64,000 nt of DNA from Lutimaribacter salitolerans (GCF_042677865.1 NZ_JBHUDD010000050.1:49009-113008); one strand, 5' to 3'. Counted from the stretch's first letter, positions 1 through 11,670 are shown. Program-made: numbers and translations. Notes: generated by a model not told the origin, from the letters alone.

Positions 1-311
1 CGATCGAGGATGACGACACGGCGGCGGACCTGACATCGGTGCTGTGCCTTGTCGGATCGGTCTTTGCGCTGCTGTCGCGCTATGCGGTGAATTTCTGGAA
101 CCAGGGCCTGCATCAGGGGGCGTCGGTCATGCGGGCGGGGGCGCTGGCGGGTGACACGCAGGAGCGGGTGTCGAATGTCTATGCCGTGCCGCTGTTCGTC
201 TGCATCGCGGGCTTCGTTCTGTTGTTCATCGCGCTGGTGTTTCTGCGCACGCAAACCGAAATCCGCGCGCGCCGGATGCGCGCCCTTCTGGCCCGGGAGC
301 GCCTGCAATGA
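1..311 (+). CDS. ccmC: heme exporter protein CcmC, C-terminal part
   Basis: The gene enters from the left edge and reads in frame from base 3, so about 102 C-terminal residues are visible. They contain a hydrophobic segment, the 'NFWNQGLHQGASV' stretch that matches the WWNTLHQ-type periplasmic loop near the end of CcmC, a last transmembrane helix (VPLFVCIAGFVLLFIALVF), and a basic cytoplasmic tail. CcmC is the inner-membrane heme-handling subunit of system I cytochrome c maturation, passing heme to CcmE. The stop overlaps the start of ccmD by the four bases ATGA, as expected for a translationally coupled ccm operon. The identification leans on the loop motif and on the following ccmD-ccmG order. 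Confidence 0.9.
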   Translation, partial: IEDDDTAADLTSVLCLVGSVFALLSRYAVNFWNQGLHQGASVMRAGALAGDTQERVSNVYAVPLFVCIAGFVLLFIALVFLRTQTEIRARRMRALLARERLQ

Positions 312-466
312 TGCCTGATCTTGGCAAATACGCCGATGCGGTCTTGTCATCCTACGGGGTGTCCATCGTGCTGTTGCTGGTGCTTGTGGTCGCATCGGTG
401 CGGCGCGCGCGCCGGGTGCGGGCCGAACTGGACGAAGTGGAACAAAGGGTGCGGCGCAATGGCTAG
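308..466 (+). CDS. ccmD: heme exporter protein CcmD
   Basis: A 52-residue protein that overlaps ccmC at its start (ATGA) and ccmG at its end. It has the CcmD layout: a short N-terminus (MMPDLGKYADAVLSSYGVS), one transmembrane helix (IVLLLVLVVASV), and a strongly charged tail rich in Arg and Glu. CcmD is the small subunit that releases holo-CcmE from the CcmABC complex. Primary sequence conservation in this family is low, so the call rests on size, topology and position between ccmC and ccmG. An ATG one codon later (base 311) is an equally possible start. Confidence 0.85.
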   Translation: MMPDLGKYADAVLSSYGVSIVLLLVLVVASVRRARRVRAELDEVEQRVRRNG

Positions 467-1004
467 ATTTTCGCCCCTGATGATGGCACCTCCGCTGGTC
501 TTTGCCGGGTTGGCGGTGATGTTCTGGATCGGCATGGCGCGCGAGGATCCCAACCAGTTGCCCACGGCGCTGGCGGGGCGCGCGGCCCCGGCGGTGGCGA
601 TGACCCCGCTGGAGGGCAAACCCGGGTTCACCGACGCCGATCTGCGCGCCGGCGATGTGACGCTGGTGAACTACTGGGCAAGCTGGTGCGCGCCCTGCCG
701 GGTCGAACATCCGCAGCTTGAGGCGCTGGCGGCGGACGGGCTGACCATTTATGGCGTGAACTACAAGGACAAGCCGGACAACGCATTGAAATTCCTTGTT
801 GATCTGGGCGATCCCTATGCCGGGATCGGGGCGGATGACGAAGGGCGGATGGCGCTGGACTGGGGCGTCTACGGCGTGCCCGAAACCTATGTGATCGACG
901 GCAACGGCGTGATCGTGGCGCGCCATGCCGGGCCGGTGACGCAGCGGGTGCTTGAAACCACACTGATGCCCGCGATCGAGGCGGCGCGGGCCGCGACGCA
1001 GTGA
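459..1004 (+). CDS. ccmG: thiol:disulfide interchange protein CcmG/DsbE
   Basis: A 181-residue periplasmic thioredoxin-like protein anchored by an N-terminal helix (about residues 8-26). The redox motif WCAPC lies at residues 76-80 and the cis-proline region GVYGVPETYVID follows, both typical of CcmG/DsbE. It reduces the apocytochrome c CXXCH thiols before heme attachment. The ATG at 459 was chosen because it overlaps the ccmD stop and puts the membrane anchor at the N-terminus; the open frame extends further upstream but has no sensible start there. It is probably the last gene of the ccm operon, since the next gene is on the opposite strand. Confidence 0.95.
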   Translation: MARFSPLMMAPPLVFAGLAVMFWIGMAREDPNQLPTALAGRAAPAVAMTPLEGKPGFTDADLRAGDVTLVNYWASWCAPCRVEHPQLEALAADGLTIYGVNYKDKPDNALKFLVDLGDPYAGIGADDEGRMALDWGVYGVPETYVIDGNGVIVARHAGPVTQRVLETTLMPAIEAARAATQ

Positions 1005-1106
1005 AGTCGCAGACACCGTGCGGCGCTGTTGGCTGCGCCAAGGCGCCCCGCCCGCCGTCCCGTGGAGTGCTGGAAACTGCTTTGGGCGCACCGGAATGCG
1101 GTGAGA

Positions 1107-1808
1107 TTACAGTCGGTAACCGCCTGATACGGTGAGGATTTCGCCGGTGATCGCTGCCGCGGCGGGCGAGGCCAGAAAGCGCACGGCCTGGGCGATGTCC
1201 TGCGGCGTGGCGAGGCTGCCGAGGGCGGTCATCTCGATGAACCTGGCGGTGAGGTCGGGGTCGCGCGGGGCCTCGGGCGTGTTGATGGCGCCGGGGGCCA
1301 CTGCGTTGACGCGGATGCCCCTTGGTCCCAGTTCTTTGGCCATGGCGCGGGTCCACAGATCAAGGGCAGCCTTGGTCGCGCCATACATGCCGGCACCCAT
1401 CGGTGGCAGGCGGGCGTTGACCGACGATATGTTGACGATGGCGGCCCCGGGCGACAGATGCGGCAGGGCGGCGGCCAGCAATTCTGCCGGGGCGGTCAGG
1501 TGCATCGTTGTCATGGCGGCGATATCGTCGCGCGCGATGGTCCCGGCCGGGGTGGGGATGACGCAGCCTGCGTTGTTCACGATCACGTCGATCCGGCCAA
1601 AGCGGGCCAGTGTCCGGGCAATGACGTCCTCTGCCGCGCCGGGGGCGGTCAGATCGGCCTGAATGGCCAGCGCGTCGGGCAGGTCTGCTGCGACCGCATC
1701 GGGCGGTGTGGTGTTCCAGGTGAAGGCCACCGCGTGATCGCGTGCCAGTTCGGTCGTGATCGCGCGGCCAAGCCCGCGTGCGCCGCCGGTGATCAGGGCT
1801 GTTCTCAT
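1107..1808 (-). CDS. SDR family oxidoreductase
   Basis: A 233-residue classical short-chain dehydrogenase/reductase. It shows the nucleotide-binding TGGARGLG motif near residue 8, the NNAG motif, the catalytic Ser in NISS, and the YGATK (Tyr-x3-Lys) pair. The C-terminus (GEILTVSGGYRL) is FabG-like. The substrate cannot be read from the sequence. It starts just after the acnA terminator (1824-1851), so it is a separate transcription unit from acnA although both run leftward. It converges with ccmG. Confidence 0.9.
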   Translation of the reverse strand: MRTALITGGARGLGRAITTELARDHAVAFTWNTTPPDAVAADLPDALAIQADLTAPGAAEDVIARTLARFGRIDVIVNNAGCVIPTPAGTIARDDIAAMTTMHLTAPAELLAAALPHLSPGAAIVNISSVNARLPPMGAGMYGATKAALDLWTRAMAKELGPRGIRVNAVAPGAINTPEAPRDPDLTARFIEMTALGSLATPQDIAQAVRFLASPAAAAITGEILTVSGGYRL

Positions 1809-1823
1809 GGCTGTGCCTTTATG

Positions 1824-1851
1824 AAAAAGGGGCGCCTATTGGGCGCCCCTT
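1824..1851 (-). terminator. intrinsic terminator downstream of acnA
   Basis: A perfect 10-bp stem (AAGGGGCGCC / GGCGCCCCTT) with a 5-base loop, followed on the minus strand by a run of T. It lies about 30 bases after the acnA stop and before the SDR start, separating the two minus-strand genes. Confidence 0.8.
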
Positions 1852-1882
1852 GGTGTGTCATGGATGCGTCATCCACGGGCCA

Positions 1883-4636
<2,754 letters not shown>

Positions 4637-4839
4637 AAAGGCCTCCGTGCTTGCGGCGATAACTTGGCTGGCTTGCTTCTGCCGCATCCCCGGTATCCGA
4701 TCAAGAGGGCAGGTGGAAATATGTATACCATTGCACACAAAAAACCAATGCACATGTGACTTGGCTCTCGCAAAGGCTTGATTGGTTATTTCAGACCGGC
4801 TTGGCTAAGGTCTGCGTCAGGCAAAGAAATGGGTAGGCA

Positions 4840-5586
4840 ATGACTGGTAAGCTGACAGCGTGGTTCGTCGCGGCGGTTGTGATGTGGGGTGGGCTGGTGC
4901 AGGCCCAGACATCAGGTCAGGCTTCGGCCCGGACGCAAGATCAGGCGCAAACCCCGCCCGTGGTGGTCGAGCTGTTCACCAGTCAGGGCTGCTCGTCCTG
5001 CCCGCCCGCCGACAAGCTGTTGCACGAACTGGCCAAGCGGGATGACGTGATCGCGCTGGCGCTGCATGTGGACTACTGGGATTACATCGGCTGGAAGGAT
5101 GTGTTCGCCAAGCCCGGCCACACCGCGCGGCAAAAGGCCTATGCGGTTTCGGCCGGTCGCCGCAGCGTCTATACCCCGCAGATGATCATCGACGGCAGCG
5201 ATCACGTCGTGGGCAATCACCCGGTCGATGTGGCCGATCTGGTGCGCGCCCATGCCGATCGCGCGCGGGCCGTGGTGCTGGAGGTCCGCCGCGAAGGCAC
5301 GGACGGTCTGCGGATCGACCTGCGCGCGCAGGGCCGCGCGGCGGCGCCGATGATCGTGCAACTGGTGCGCTATATTCCGCAGCAGACTGTCGAGATCAAA
5401 CGCGGCGAGAACGCGGGCAAAAGCCTGAGCTATGCCAATATCGTCAGCGACTGGGACATACTGGCGGAATGGGACGGGCGCGCGCCACTGGTGATCGAGG
5501 CCAAGGTACCGGGAAAGAACCCCGTTGTGGTGCTGGTGCAGCACAAGGGGCCAGGGATGATCGAGGCCGCCGCCCACCTGCGTTGA
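4840..5586 (+). CDS. DUF1223 thioredoxin-like secreted protein
   Basis: A 248-residue protein with an N-terminal signal peptide ending near VQAQ (residues 1-23). A Gln/Ala-rich linker follows, then the DUF1223 hallmark FTSQGCSSCPPAD around residue 50, a CxxC motif on a thioredoxin-like fold, and the conserved HVDYWDYIGWKD segment. The function of DUF1223 is not established; a periplasmic redox role is likely from the CxxC. It is divergently transcribed from acnA across a 203-base gap and converges with the acyltransferase gene. Confidence 0.9.
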   Translation: MTGKLTAWFVAAVVMWGGLVQAQTSGQASARTQDQAQTPPVVVELFTSQGCSSCPPADKLLHELAKRDDVIALALHVDYWDYIGWKDVFAKPGHTARQKAYAVSAGRRSVYTPQMIIDGSDHVVGNHPVDVADLVRAHADRARAVVLEVRREGTDGLRIDLRAQGRAAAPMIVQLVRYIPQQTVEIKRGENAGKSLSYANIVSDWDILAEWDGRAPLVIEAKVPGKNPVVVLVQHKGPGMIEAAAHLR

Positions 5587-5719
5587 TCTTGCCCTTGTCA
5601 GGATGAGCGCGGGCAGGCCCGCGCGCTGCCTGTCTCGGCCCGGGCCCTTGGCCCGTGCCTCGGGCCGCGTGGTGCGACCGGGTTGCCAGACACGGTGCGC
5701 GGCAAGCATGGCCGGTGTC

Positions 5720-5762
5720 GGAGCCTCCGGCGGGGATATTTTCAGAGAGAGGAAAACAGGGG
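5720..5762 (+). repeat. intergenic repeat element, copy A
   Basis: The stretch begins GGAGCCTCCGGCGGG, continues with an AT-rich GATATTTT and a purine-rich part, and ends in CAGGGG at the stop of the acyltransferase gene. The first 15 bases and the closing CAGGGGTC recur at 13550-13591. A 22-base central part (5734-5755) recurs exactly, on the opposite strand, at 55418-55439. Elements beginning CCTCCGGCGGG are, to my knowledge, common between genes in Rhodobacteraceae; their role is not settled. Confidence 0.7.
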
Positions 5763-6659
5763 TCAGATCTGCTGGCCCGTGCCCTTCCAGCGGCGGTGGA
5801 TCCAGAACCATTGGTCCGGGTGCTGGCGGACAAGGGATTCGAGCGATGCGTTGACCGCGCGCGTCATGGTGTCAGGGTCCGTATGCGGAATCGGCGCTTC
5901 GAGCCGGATGCTGAAATCAAGGCCGTTTTCCTGCCGGATCGAGAAGGTGGGGATCAGCACCGCATCGTATCTGATCGCCAGTTCCGCCGTTGCCAGCGAA
6001 GTGCGGGCGGGCTGGCCGAAAAAGGGCAGGGCAGGCGCGTTCGAGACCGACAGGTCGGTCAGAACGCCCAGCACACCGCCGCCTTTCAGGTGGCGGACCA
6101 TCTGGACCATGCCCGCGCGGCCCTGTTCGAACATCGGCTGGCCGATGGCCCCGATGGACCGGACGTAATGGGCGTTGAAATAGGGGTTGCGCATGCGCCG
6201 GTAGAGCGCGCCCATATCGTGCCCGCGCGCGATCAGCGCGGCGCGCGCGGCGTCGTAATTGCCGAAATGCGCGGTCACCAGAATCACCGGACGGCCCTGC
6301 GCGCGGGCGTGCTCGAGCGCGGCAAGGCCCGGGCCCCCGATCGGGGACCGGCTGGCGCGGGCGGTGAAATCGGCGCCTGAATAGATCTCGATCAGGGTGC
6401 GGCCCGCGTTGTCGGGCACGGTGCGTAAAAGGCGTGCCACGTCGGGGCCGGGCAGGTCAGGCAGCGCGTGGGCCAGGTTGTCGCGGATGCGCCGACGCCA
6501 GCCTGCCAGGGGCGCGATCACCCGCGAGGCCAGCCAGCCCATCAACGGCACCCGCCAGCGATAGGGCAGCGCCAGCGCCAGGCCGAACATCGCGCGCAGG
6601 GCCAGATTTGTCGCCCCGTAGCGCAGGCGCTGGGGCAGGGGCAGCTTGGGGTCGCTCAT
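5763..6659 (-). CDS. lysophospholipid/lipid A-type acyltransferase (LpxL/HtrB family)
   Basis: A 298-residue protein of the lipid A biosynthesis acyltransferase family. The HX4D-type motif is visible as HFGNYD in VTAHFGNYDAARAAL, and a helix near the N-terminus (GLALALPYRW) fits a membrane association. These enzymes transfer secondary acyl chains to lipid A precursors at the inner membrane; the exact acceptor here is unknown. The start at 6659 overlaps the upstream EamA stop (TCA/CAT), indicating a coupled pair; the open frame runs 68 codons further upstream inside the neighbouring gene and was ignored. Confidence 0.88.
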   Translation of the reverse strand: MSDPKLPLPQRLRYGATNLALRAMFGLALALPYRWRVPLMGWLASRVIAPLAGWRRRIRDNLAHALPDLPGPDVARLLRTVPDNAGRTLIEIYSGADFTARASRSPIGGPGLAALEHARAQGRPVILVTAHFGNYDAARAALIARGHDMGALYRRMRNPYFNAHYVRSIGAIGQPMFEQGRAGMVQMVRHLKGGGVLGVLTDLSVSNAPALPFFGQPARTSLATAELAIRYDAVLIPTFSIRQENGLDFSIRLEAPIPHTDPDTMTRAVNASLESLVRQHPDQWFWIHRRWKGTGQQI

Positions 6660-7531
6660 GTCTGGCGTTTGGCCTTGCCGAAGGTTTCGCGCTGCCAGAC
6701 ATAAAGCCCGGCCCCCACGATCACAAGCGCGCCCACGACCGTCCAGAGATCGGGGTATTCGCCAAAGAACAGCATCCCCCAGATCGTCGCGAACAGCAGC
6801 CCTACATAGGCGAAGGGGGCCAGCATGCTGGCCTCGCCGATCCCCAGCGCGCGGATCAGGCACAGTTGCGACAGCGTGCCGAAGACCGCGATCATGCCCA
6901 TCAGCGTCCAGCCGATCAGACCGGGGTCGCGCCAGTAGAACGGCACGATGACGGTAAAGATGACCGCACCGAACAGCGCGGTATAGAGCAGCGAGGTCCA
7001 GGGGCTTTCGTTGCGCCCGACAAAGCGTGTCACGATGTTATAGGCCGAATAGCTGATCGCGGCGAGCAGCGGCAGTATGGCATAGGGCGAGAACACCGCA
7101 CTGCCCGGTCGGATGATGATCAGCGCGCCGATCAGCGCGGCACCGATGCCCAATGCGCGGCGCAGGCCGATCTTCTCGCCCAGAAACACCGCAGCCCCCA
7201 GGGTGATCAGCACCGGGTTGATGTTCATGATCGCCGTGGCCTCGGCCAAGCTGATGTAGGCCACGCCAAAGAAGAAGAACGTGGTGCCGAACATCAGGAA
7301 GATCGAGCGCGCAAGCTGCATCCAGGGATAATTCGTGCGCGCGACCGTGCGCAGGTTTGGCAGCACGAAAATCAGCACCATCGTGGCCTGCCCGGCATAG
7401 CGCGCCCAGATCGCGGGCACCGGTCCGGTATGGCGGGCCAGTTCCTTGGCTGTGGCATCCATGGCGGCGAAAAAGAAGATCGCGGTGATCATCAGGGCGA
7501 TGGCGCGCCCGGTCTGGCCCATCGGCATCAT
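6656..7531 (-). CDS. DMT superfamily transporter (EamA domains)
   Basis: A 291-residue membrane protein with ten predicted hydrophobic segments arranged as two EamA repeats. The second half of the first repeat contains the typical AEATAIMNINPVLITLGAAVFLGEK stretch, quoted here only in part as NINPVLITLG and FLGEK. Substrates of this family range from metabolites to drugs and cannot be inferred. It overlaps the following acyltransferase start by four bases, so the two are probably translated together. Met1 or Met2 could be the start. Confidence 0.88.
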   Translation of the reverse strand: MMPMGQTGRAIALMITAIFFFAAMDATAKELARHTGPVPAIWARYAGQATMVLIFVLPNLRTVARTNYPWMQLARSIFLMFGTTFFFFGVAYISLAEATAIMNINPVLITLGAAVFLGEKIGLRRALGIGAALIGALIIIRPGSAVFSPYAILPLLAAISYSAYNIVTRFVGRNESPWTSLLYTALFGAVIFTVIVPFYWRDPGLIGWTLMGMIAVFGTLSQLCLIRALGIGEASMLAPFAYVGLLFATIWGMLFFGEYPDLWTVVGALVIVGAGLYVWQRETFGKAKRQT

Positions 7532-7602
7532 CTGTCTGGCTGTGCTGCAGGTGTCATGACCTTGCTTTACGGGGCAGGGGCGGGGCTGTCCAGACGGGGT
7601 GG

Positions 7603-8667
7603 TTACGGATCGTCCTCGTCCGGGACCTGCATCGCGATCTCGCCCGCAGCTTCAAGATCGCGGATCGCGGCGATCACCGCGTTCTGCGCCTCTTCTCCGG
7701 GTTTTGTCTTGACCGGGGAAAGGTCGCCCATTTCCTCGCGCAGGCCGTCGGCCATGCGTTTCGAGATGTTGGCCAGCAGGAACTCGGCCGCCGCCAGCAT
7801 GTCGCCGCCCGCGTCAGAGGCAAAGCGCAGGGCGGTGATCAGGGTCGGCTGTTCGACCACGCGCAGGATTTTCGGGACGTCGGTGGGGGCGATGCGCGCA
7901 GGAATATCGGGGAAGGTAAAGATCGACTTGCGCACGCGGGCGGCGAATTCCTGATCCTCGTCATCCAGACCTTGCAGCAGGTCCTCTCGCGTGGCGGTGG
8001 CCGACAGGTTCAGGATTGCGCCCACCCGGCGTTCGGGCGTGTCGTCAAAGGCCTTGTCTGGCACGTCGTCCAATTGCGTCGCCAGCGACAGTCCGATCCG
8101 ATAGACCGAATCGGGAGTGACCGCATCGGTCTGCGATACGGCATAGGTCATGCGGCGGGCGCGGTCACCGGGCAGCGCGCCCAGCAGTTCGGCAGCCTTG
8201 GGCGTTGCCAGCTTCGACAACACCACGGCAGAGACCTCGGTCGCTTCGCGGTCGATGATCTGCAGCAGTTGCGCGACATCGAGCGCGCGGATGCGATCCC
8301 ACGGGTCGCCAAGCTGGCGCACCCCGGCCTCGCGGCGCAGGCGGGCGGCGGTCTGGGGGCTGATCTTGCCATCAAGGTCGCTGAGCGCGCCGATCAGCCC
8401 GCGCGGAAAGCTGAGGCCGATCTGCTCAAGCTCGGTCGCGAATTCACCGATCACATCGGCCAGCGTCCTGCGGTCGATCACGCGCATCTGGCCCAGTTGC
8501 TGGGTCAGCGCGGCTTGCAGATCTTCTGGCAGGTCTTCCAAAGAAAGCGGTGCGCCTTCATTCAGCAGAAAGCGCACCACGATGGCCGCCTTTTGGCGGC
8601 GGGTCAGGCGCGCCGTCCGGGGTTCAGGCGGTCGCGCGGTGTTGGAGAGGGGCGTCAACTGGGTCAT
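7603..8667 (-). CDS. fliG: flagellar motor switch protein FliG-like
   Basis: A 354-residue protein with the FliG domain order: N-terminal domain beginning RRQKAAIVVRFLL, middle domain (LATPKAAELLGALPGDRA, matching the L..L....AA.VL..LP motif), and a C-terminal armadillo-like domain (IFTFPDIPARI...AEFLLANISKRMADGLREEM). FliG is the C-ring protein that couples stator rotation to the rotor. It stands alone, with no flagellar gene in this window. In the torque helix the usual Asp-Asp-Arg cluster is not evident: the corresponding segment reads APTDVPKI. The start at 8667 was chosen because the upstream extension runs into non-coding-like sequence. Confidence 0.8.
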   Translation of the reverse strand: MTQLTPLSNTARPPEPRTARLTRRQKAAIVVRFLLNEGAPLSLEDLPEDLQAALTQQLGQMRVIDRRTLADVIGEFATELEQIGLSFPRGLIGALSDLDGKISPQTAARLRREAGVRQLGDPWDRIRALDVAQLLQIIDREATEVSAVVLSKLATPKAAELLGALPGDRARRMTYAVSQTDAVTPDSVYRIGLSLATQLDDVPDKAFDDTPERRVGAILNLSATATREDLLQGLDDEDQEFAARVRKSIFTFPDIPARIAPTDVPKILRVVEQPTLITALRFASDAGGDMLAAAEFLLANISKRMADGLREEMGDLSPVKTKPGEEAQNAVIAAIRDLEAAGEIAMQVPDEDDP

Positions 8668-8738
8668 GCCTGTCCTCGGCTGGCTGGTAGCGCCAGATAA
8701 TCGGACAGGCGTAAAGAAACCCTTTCGCCCCTGTTGGT

Positions 8739-8897
8739 TTAGCTGTTGACCTGAGCGGTGCAGGACTGGCTTGCGCTGTCCCAGACGGTGCCTTCGGCGC
8801 AGGACATCGCCTGATGGGTCTTGCCTGCGCACATGGCCGAGGCCAGGGCAGGGGCGGTGATCAGGGCCAGAGCGGCCAGTGCAGTCTTCATGGTCAT
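8739..8897 (-). CDS. small secreted cysteine-containing protein
   Basis: A 52-residue protein: MTM followed by a signal peptide (KTALAALALITAPALASA) and a mature part of about 30 residues with three cysteines (AMCAGKTHQAMSCAEGTVWD...SCTAQVNS). The spacing recalls short Cys-stabilised CBM14-like peptides, but the similarity is too short to name a function. The ATG at 8897 has AGGAG seven bases upstream; the next Met (8891) is possible. It sits between purB and the FliG-like gene on the same strand. Confidence 0.7.
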   Translation of the reverse strand: MTMKTALAALALITAPALASAMCAGKTHQAMSCAEGTVWDSASQSCTAQVNS

Positions 8898-9023
8898 TCT
8901 CTCTCTCCTGTTGGCGTCTACAACATGGCTTAGAATAGCACGGGTTGACCCAAGGTCAAAACCCGCAGTGCGATGCCGGGTGATCAGGCGCGGCACCTGC
9001 ATGTTTTTGCGGCGCTCAACCCT

Positions 9024-10331
9024 TCAGCATTCGCCGAAGACGCGGGTAAAGATCGTGTCGACATGCTTGGTGTGATAGGCCAGATCGAATTTTTCCTCGA
9101 TCTCCTCGGGCGACAGGGCGGCCGTCACCTCGGGGTCGCCCAGCAGTTCGGTCTTGAAATCGCGCCCCTGCTCCCAGACCTTCATCGCGTTGCGTTGCAC
9201 CAGCGTATAGGCATCCTCGCGCGAGACACCGGCCTGCGTCAGCGCCAGCAGCACGCGCTGGCTCATCACCAGGCCGCGGAACTTGTTCATGTTTTCCAGC
9301 ATCGTGTCGGGATAGATCACCAGCTTGTCGATCACCTGGGTCAGCCGGTGCAGGGCGAAATCCAGCGTCACGGTGGTGTCGGGGCCGATGGCGCGCTCGA
9401 CCGAGCTGTGGCTGATGTCGCGCTCGTGCCACAGGGCCACGTTTTCCATCGCCGGGATCACCGACATCCGCACCAGCCGCGCCAGCCCGGTCAGGTTTTC
9501 GGTAAGCACCGGGTTGCGCTTGTGCGGCATCGCGCTGGAGCCTTTCTGGCCCTTGCTGAAGAACTCTTCCGCCTCCAGCACCTCGGTGCGCTGCATGTGC
9601 CGGATCTCGATGGCGATATTCTCGATGCTGCTGGCGATCACGCCCAGCGTGGCAAAGAACATCGCATGCCGGTCGCGCGGGATCACCTGCGTGCTGATCG
9701 GTTCGGGCTTCAGCCCCATCATCGAGCAGACATGGCTTTCGACATTCGGATCGATATTGGCAAAGGTGCCCACAGCGCCGGAAATCGCGCCGGTGGCGAT
9801 CTCTTCGCGGGCGCGTTGCAGGCGCAGGCGGTTGCGGCGCATCTCGGCGTAGAACCGCGCAAAGGTCAGCCCCATGGTGGTGGGTTCGGCATGGATGCCG
9901 TGGCTGCGACCGATGCGGATATCCATCTTGTGCTCGAAGGCGCGGCGGCGCAGCGCCTCGAGCAGCTCGTCCATGTCCACCAGCAGGATGTCGCAGGCGC
10001 GGGTCAGCTGGATGTTGTAGGTGGTGTCCAGCACGTCGGAACTGGTCATGCCCTGATGGACGAACCGCGCCGCGTCGCTGCCCACATGCTCGGCCAGATG
10101 CGTCAGGAAGGCGATAACGTCATGCTTGGTCACGGCCTCGATCTCGTCGATGCGGGCCACGTCGAATTCGACGTCCTTGGCGGCCCAGACGGCCTCGGCG
10201 TTTTCGCGGGGGATGACATCCATCTCGGCCATGGCATCGCAGGCGTGGGCCTCGATCTCGAACCAGATGCGGAACTTGGTTTCGGGCGACCAGATGGCCA
10301 CCATGTCGGGGCGGGAATAGCGGGGGATCAT
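9024..10331 (-). CDS. purB: adenylosuccinate lyase PurB
   Basis: A 435-residue fumarase/aspartase superfamily enzyme with the signature GSSAMPHKRNP (catalytic Ser loop) and the TSSDVLDT motif near residue 90. It cleaves SAICAR and adenylosuccinate in purine synthesis. Length and N-terminus (MIPRYSRPDMVAIW) match short-form PurB. The start at 10331 is fixed by homology; the ribosome binding site is weak. Confidence 0.97.
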   Translation of the reverse strand: MIPRYSRPDMVAIWSPETKFRIWFEIEAHACDAMAEMDVIPRENAEAVWAAKDVEFDVARIDEIEAVTKHDVIAFLTHLAEHVGSDAARFVHQGMTSSDVLDTTYNIQLTRACDILLVDMDELLEALRRRAFEHKMDIRIGRSHGIHAEPTTMGLTFARFYAEMRRNRLRLQRAREEIATGAISGAVGTFANIDPNVESHVCSMMGLKPEPISTQVIPRDRHAMFFATLGVIASSIENIAIEIRHMQRTEVLEAEEFFSKGQKGSSAMPHKRNPVLTENLTGLARLVRMSVIPAMENVALWHERDISHSSVERAIGPDTTVTLDFALHRLTQVIDKLVIYPDTMLENMNKFRGLVMSQRVLLALTQAGVSREDAYTLVQRNAMKVWEQGRDFKTELLGDPEVTAALSPEEIEEKFDLAYHTKHVDTIFTRVFGEC

Positions 10332-10458
10332 CGGTTGGGCCTTTCGCTTTGCGGGGTGCCTGCGTGCGCGTTCTAACGCCCGGTCCCGGCGGGGGCAAGC
10401 GGACCGCGCAGGCACGCCGGGCGAAAAGCCGCGTCGCGCGATGGGGCAGGGCGGTCTG

Positions 10459-11670
10459 TCAGAGCAGTTCCGTGATCACGGTCGAGGACCGCTCCAGCGT
10501 GCGATGCACCGGGCAGCGATCCGCGATCTCGCCCAGCCGTGCGCGCTGATCTGCCGACAGGGCTCCGGTCAGGGTGATCCGGCGGGTGAAGCGGTCGATC
10601 TTGTCGCCACTGGCCCCGCCCGCATCCTGCGCATGCACCTTGTCGTGGCAGATGTCGACGGCCACATGCTCCAGCGGCCAGCCCTTGCGCCGCGCATACA
10701 TGCGGATCGTCATCGAGGTGCAGGCCCCCAGACCCGCCGCAAGAAACCCGTAAGGCGACATGCCGCGATTGGTGCCACCATAGGCCACGGGCTCGTCGGC
10801 CAGCGCGTGGTGATGCGGGCCCGACTGGATGTCCTGCAAGAAGCCTTGCGGATCGGCCTCGGACACGCGCAGCACGCCTTCGGGGGCGCCCGGTGGCGGG
10901 GCAGGCGGTGTCAGCGTCAGGTAGCGCCCGGCCCATGCGGCGATCACCTCGGCGGCGTATTCCGCATCGCGTGGGGCGCTGATCAGGTGATCGGCATCGT
11001 CCAGCGTGACAAAGCTCTTGGGATGCTTCTTGGCCATGAAGATTTGCGTGGCATTCTCGATCCCCACCACCTCGTCACGCGGGGCATGCATCACCAGCAG
11101 GGCGGCGCGCATCTGGGCCAGCGCGGCGTCCAGCGCCTCGGCCTGCACATCCTGGACGAACTTGTGCCCGATGCAGAACTCTCGCCCGCCCAGATCGACC
11201 TTGGCGGTGCCATGCTCGGCGATTGCCGTCAACGCGTCTGCAAAGTTGTCCATCACATGGCCGGGATCATGCGGCGCGCCCAGCGTGACCACCGCGCGCA
11301 CGCTGTCGATCCGTCCCGCCGCCCGGATCACCGCGGCCCCGCCCAGGCTGTGCCCGATCAACAGGCCGGGGGGCATGCCGCGCCCGGCCAGATAGGTGGC
11401 TGCGTGCTCCAGATCCTCGATGTTCGAGGTGAACGACGTATTGGCGAACTCGCCCTCGCTGTGGCCCAGCCCGGTGAAATCAAAGCGCAGCACCGCGATC
11501 CCCATCATGGCCAGCCGCCGCGCGATGCGCCGGGCGGCCGGGATATCCTTTGAACAGGTGAAGCAATGGGCAAATATCGCGGTGGCCAGATGCGGCCCGT
11601 CGGGCAGGTCCAGCCGCGCAGCAAGGCTGTCGCCGTCATGGCCGGCAAAGGTGATACGTTCGGTGGGCAT
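10459..11670 (-). CDS. alpha/beta hydrolase - OsmC fusion protein
   Basis: A 403-residue two-domain protein. Residues 1-255 form an alpha/beta hydrolase with nucleophile motif GHSLGG and a later DADH motif. Residues from about 270 form an OsmC-like peroxiredoxin domain with the two reactive cysteines in GACTSMT and DRCPVHRTL. This fusion is a known architecture in proteobacteria; the OsmC half probably reduces organic hydroperoxides, while the substrate of the hydrolase half is unknown. It is followed by purB on the same strand after a 127-base gap. Confidence 0.92.
   Translation of the reverse strand: MPTERITFAGHDGDSLAARLDLPDGPHLATAIFAHCFTCSKDIPAARRIARRLAMMGIAVLRFDFTGLGHSEGEFANTSFTSNIEDLEHAATYLAGRGMPPGLLIGHSLGGAAVIRAAGRIDSVRAVVTLGAPHDPGHVMDNFADALTAIAEHGTAKVDLGGREFCIGHKFVQDVQAEALDAALAQMRAALLVMHAPRDEVVGIENATQIFMAKKHPKSFVTLDDADHLISAPRDAEYAAEVIAAWAGRYLTLTPPAPPPGAPEGVLRVSEADPQGFLQDIQSGPHHHALADEPVAYGGTNRGMSPYGFLAAGLGACTSMTIRMYARRKGWPLEHVAVDICHDKVHAQDAGGASGDKIDRFTRRITLTGALSADQRARLGEIADRCPVHRTLERSSTVITELL

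Noticed and set aside
4728..4756. Near-repeats CCATTGCACACA and CCAATGCACATG upstream of acnA
   Set aside because: Nine of twelve bases match and the spacing is 17; too weak to call an operator.
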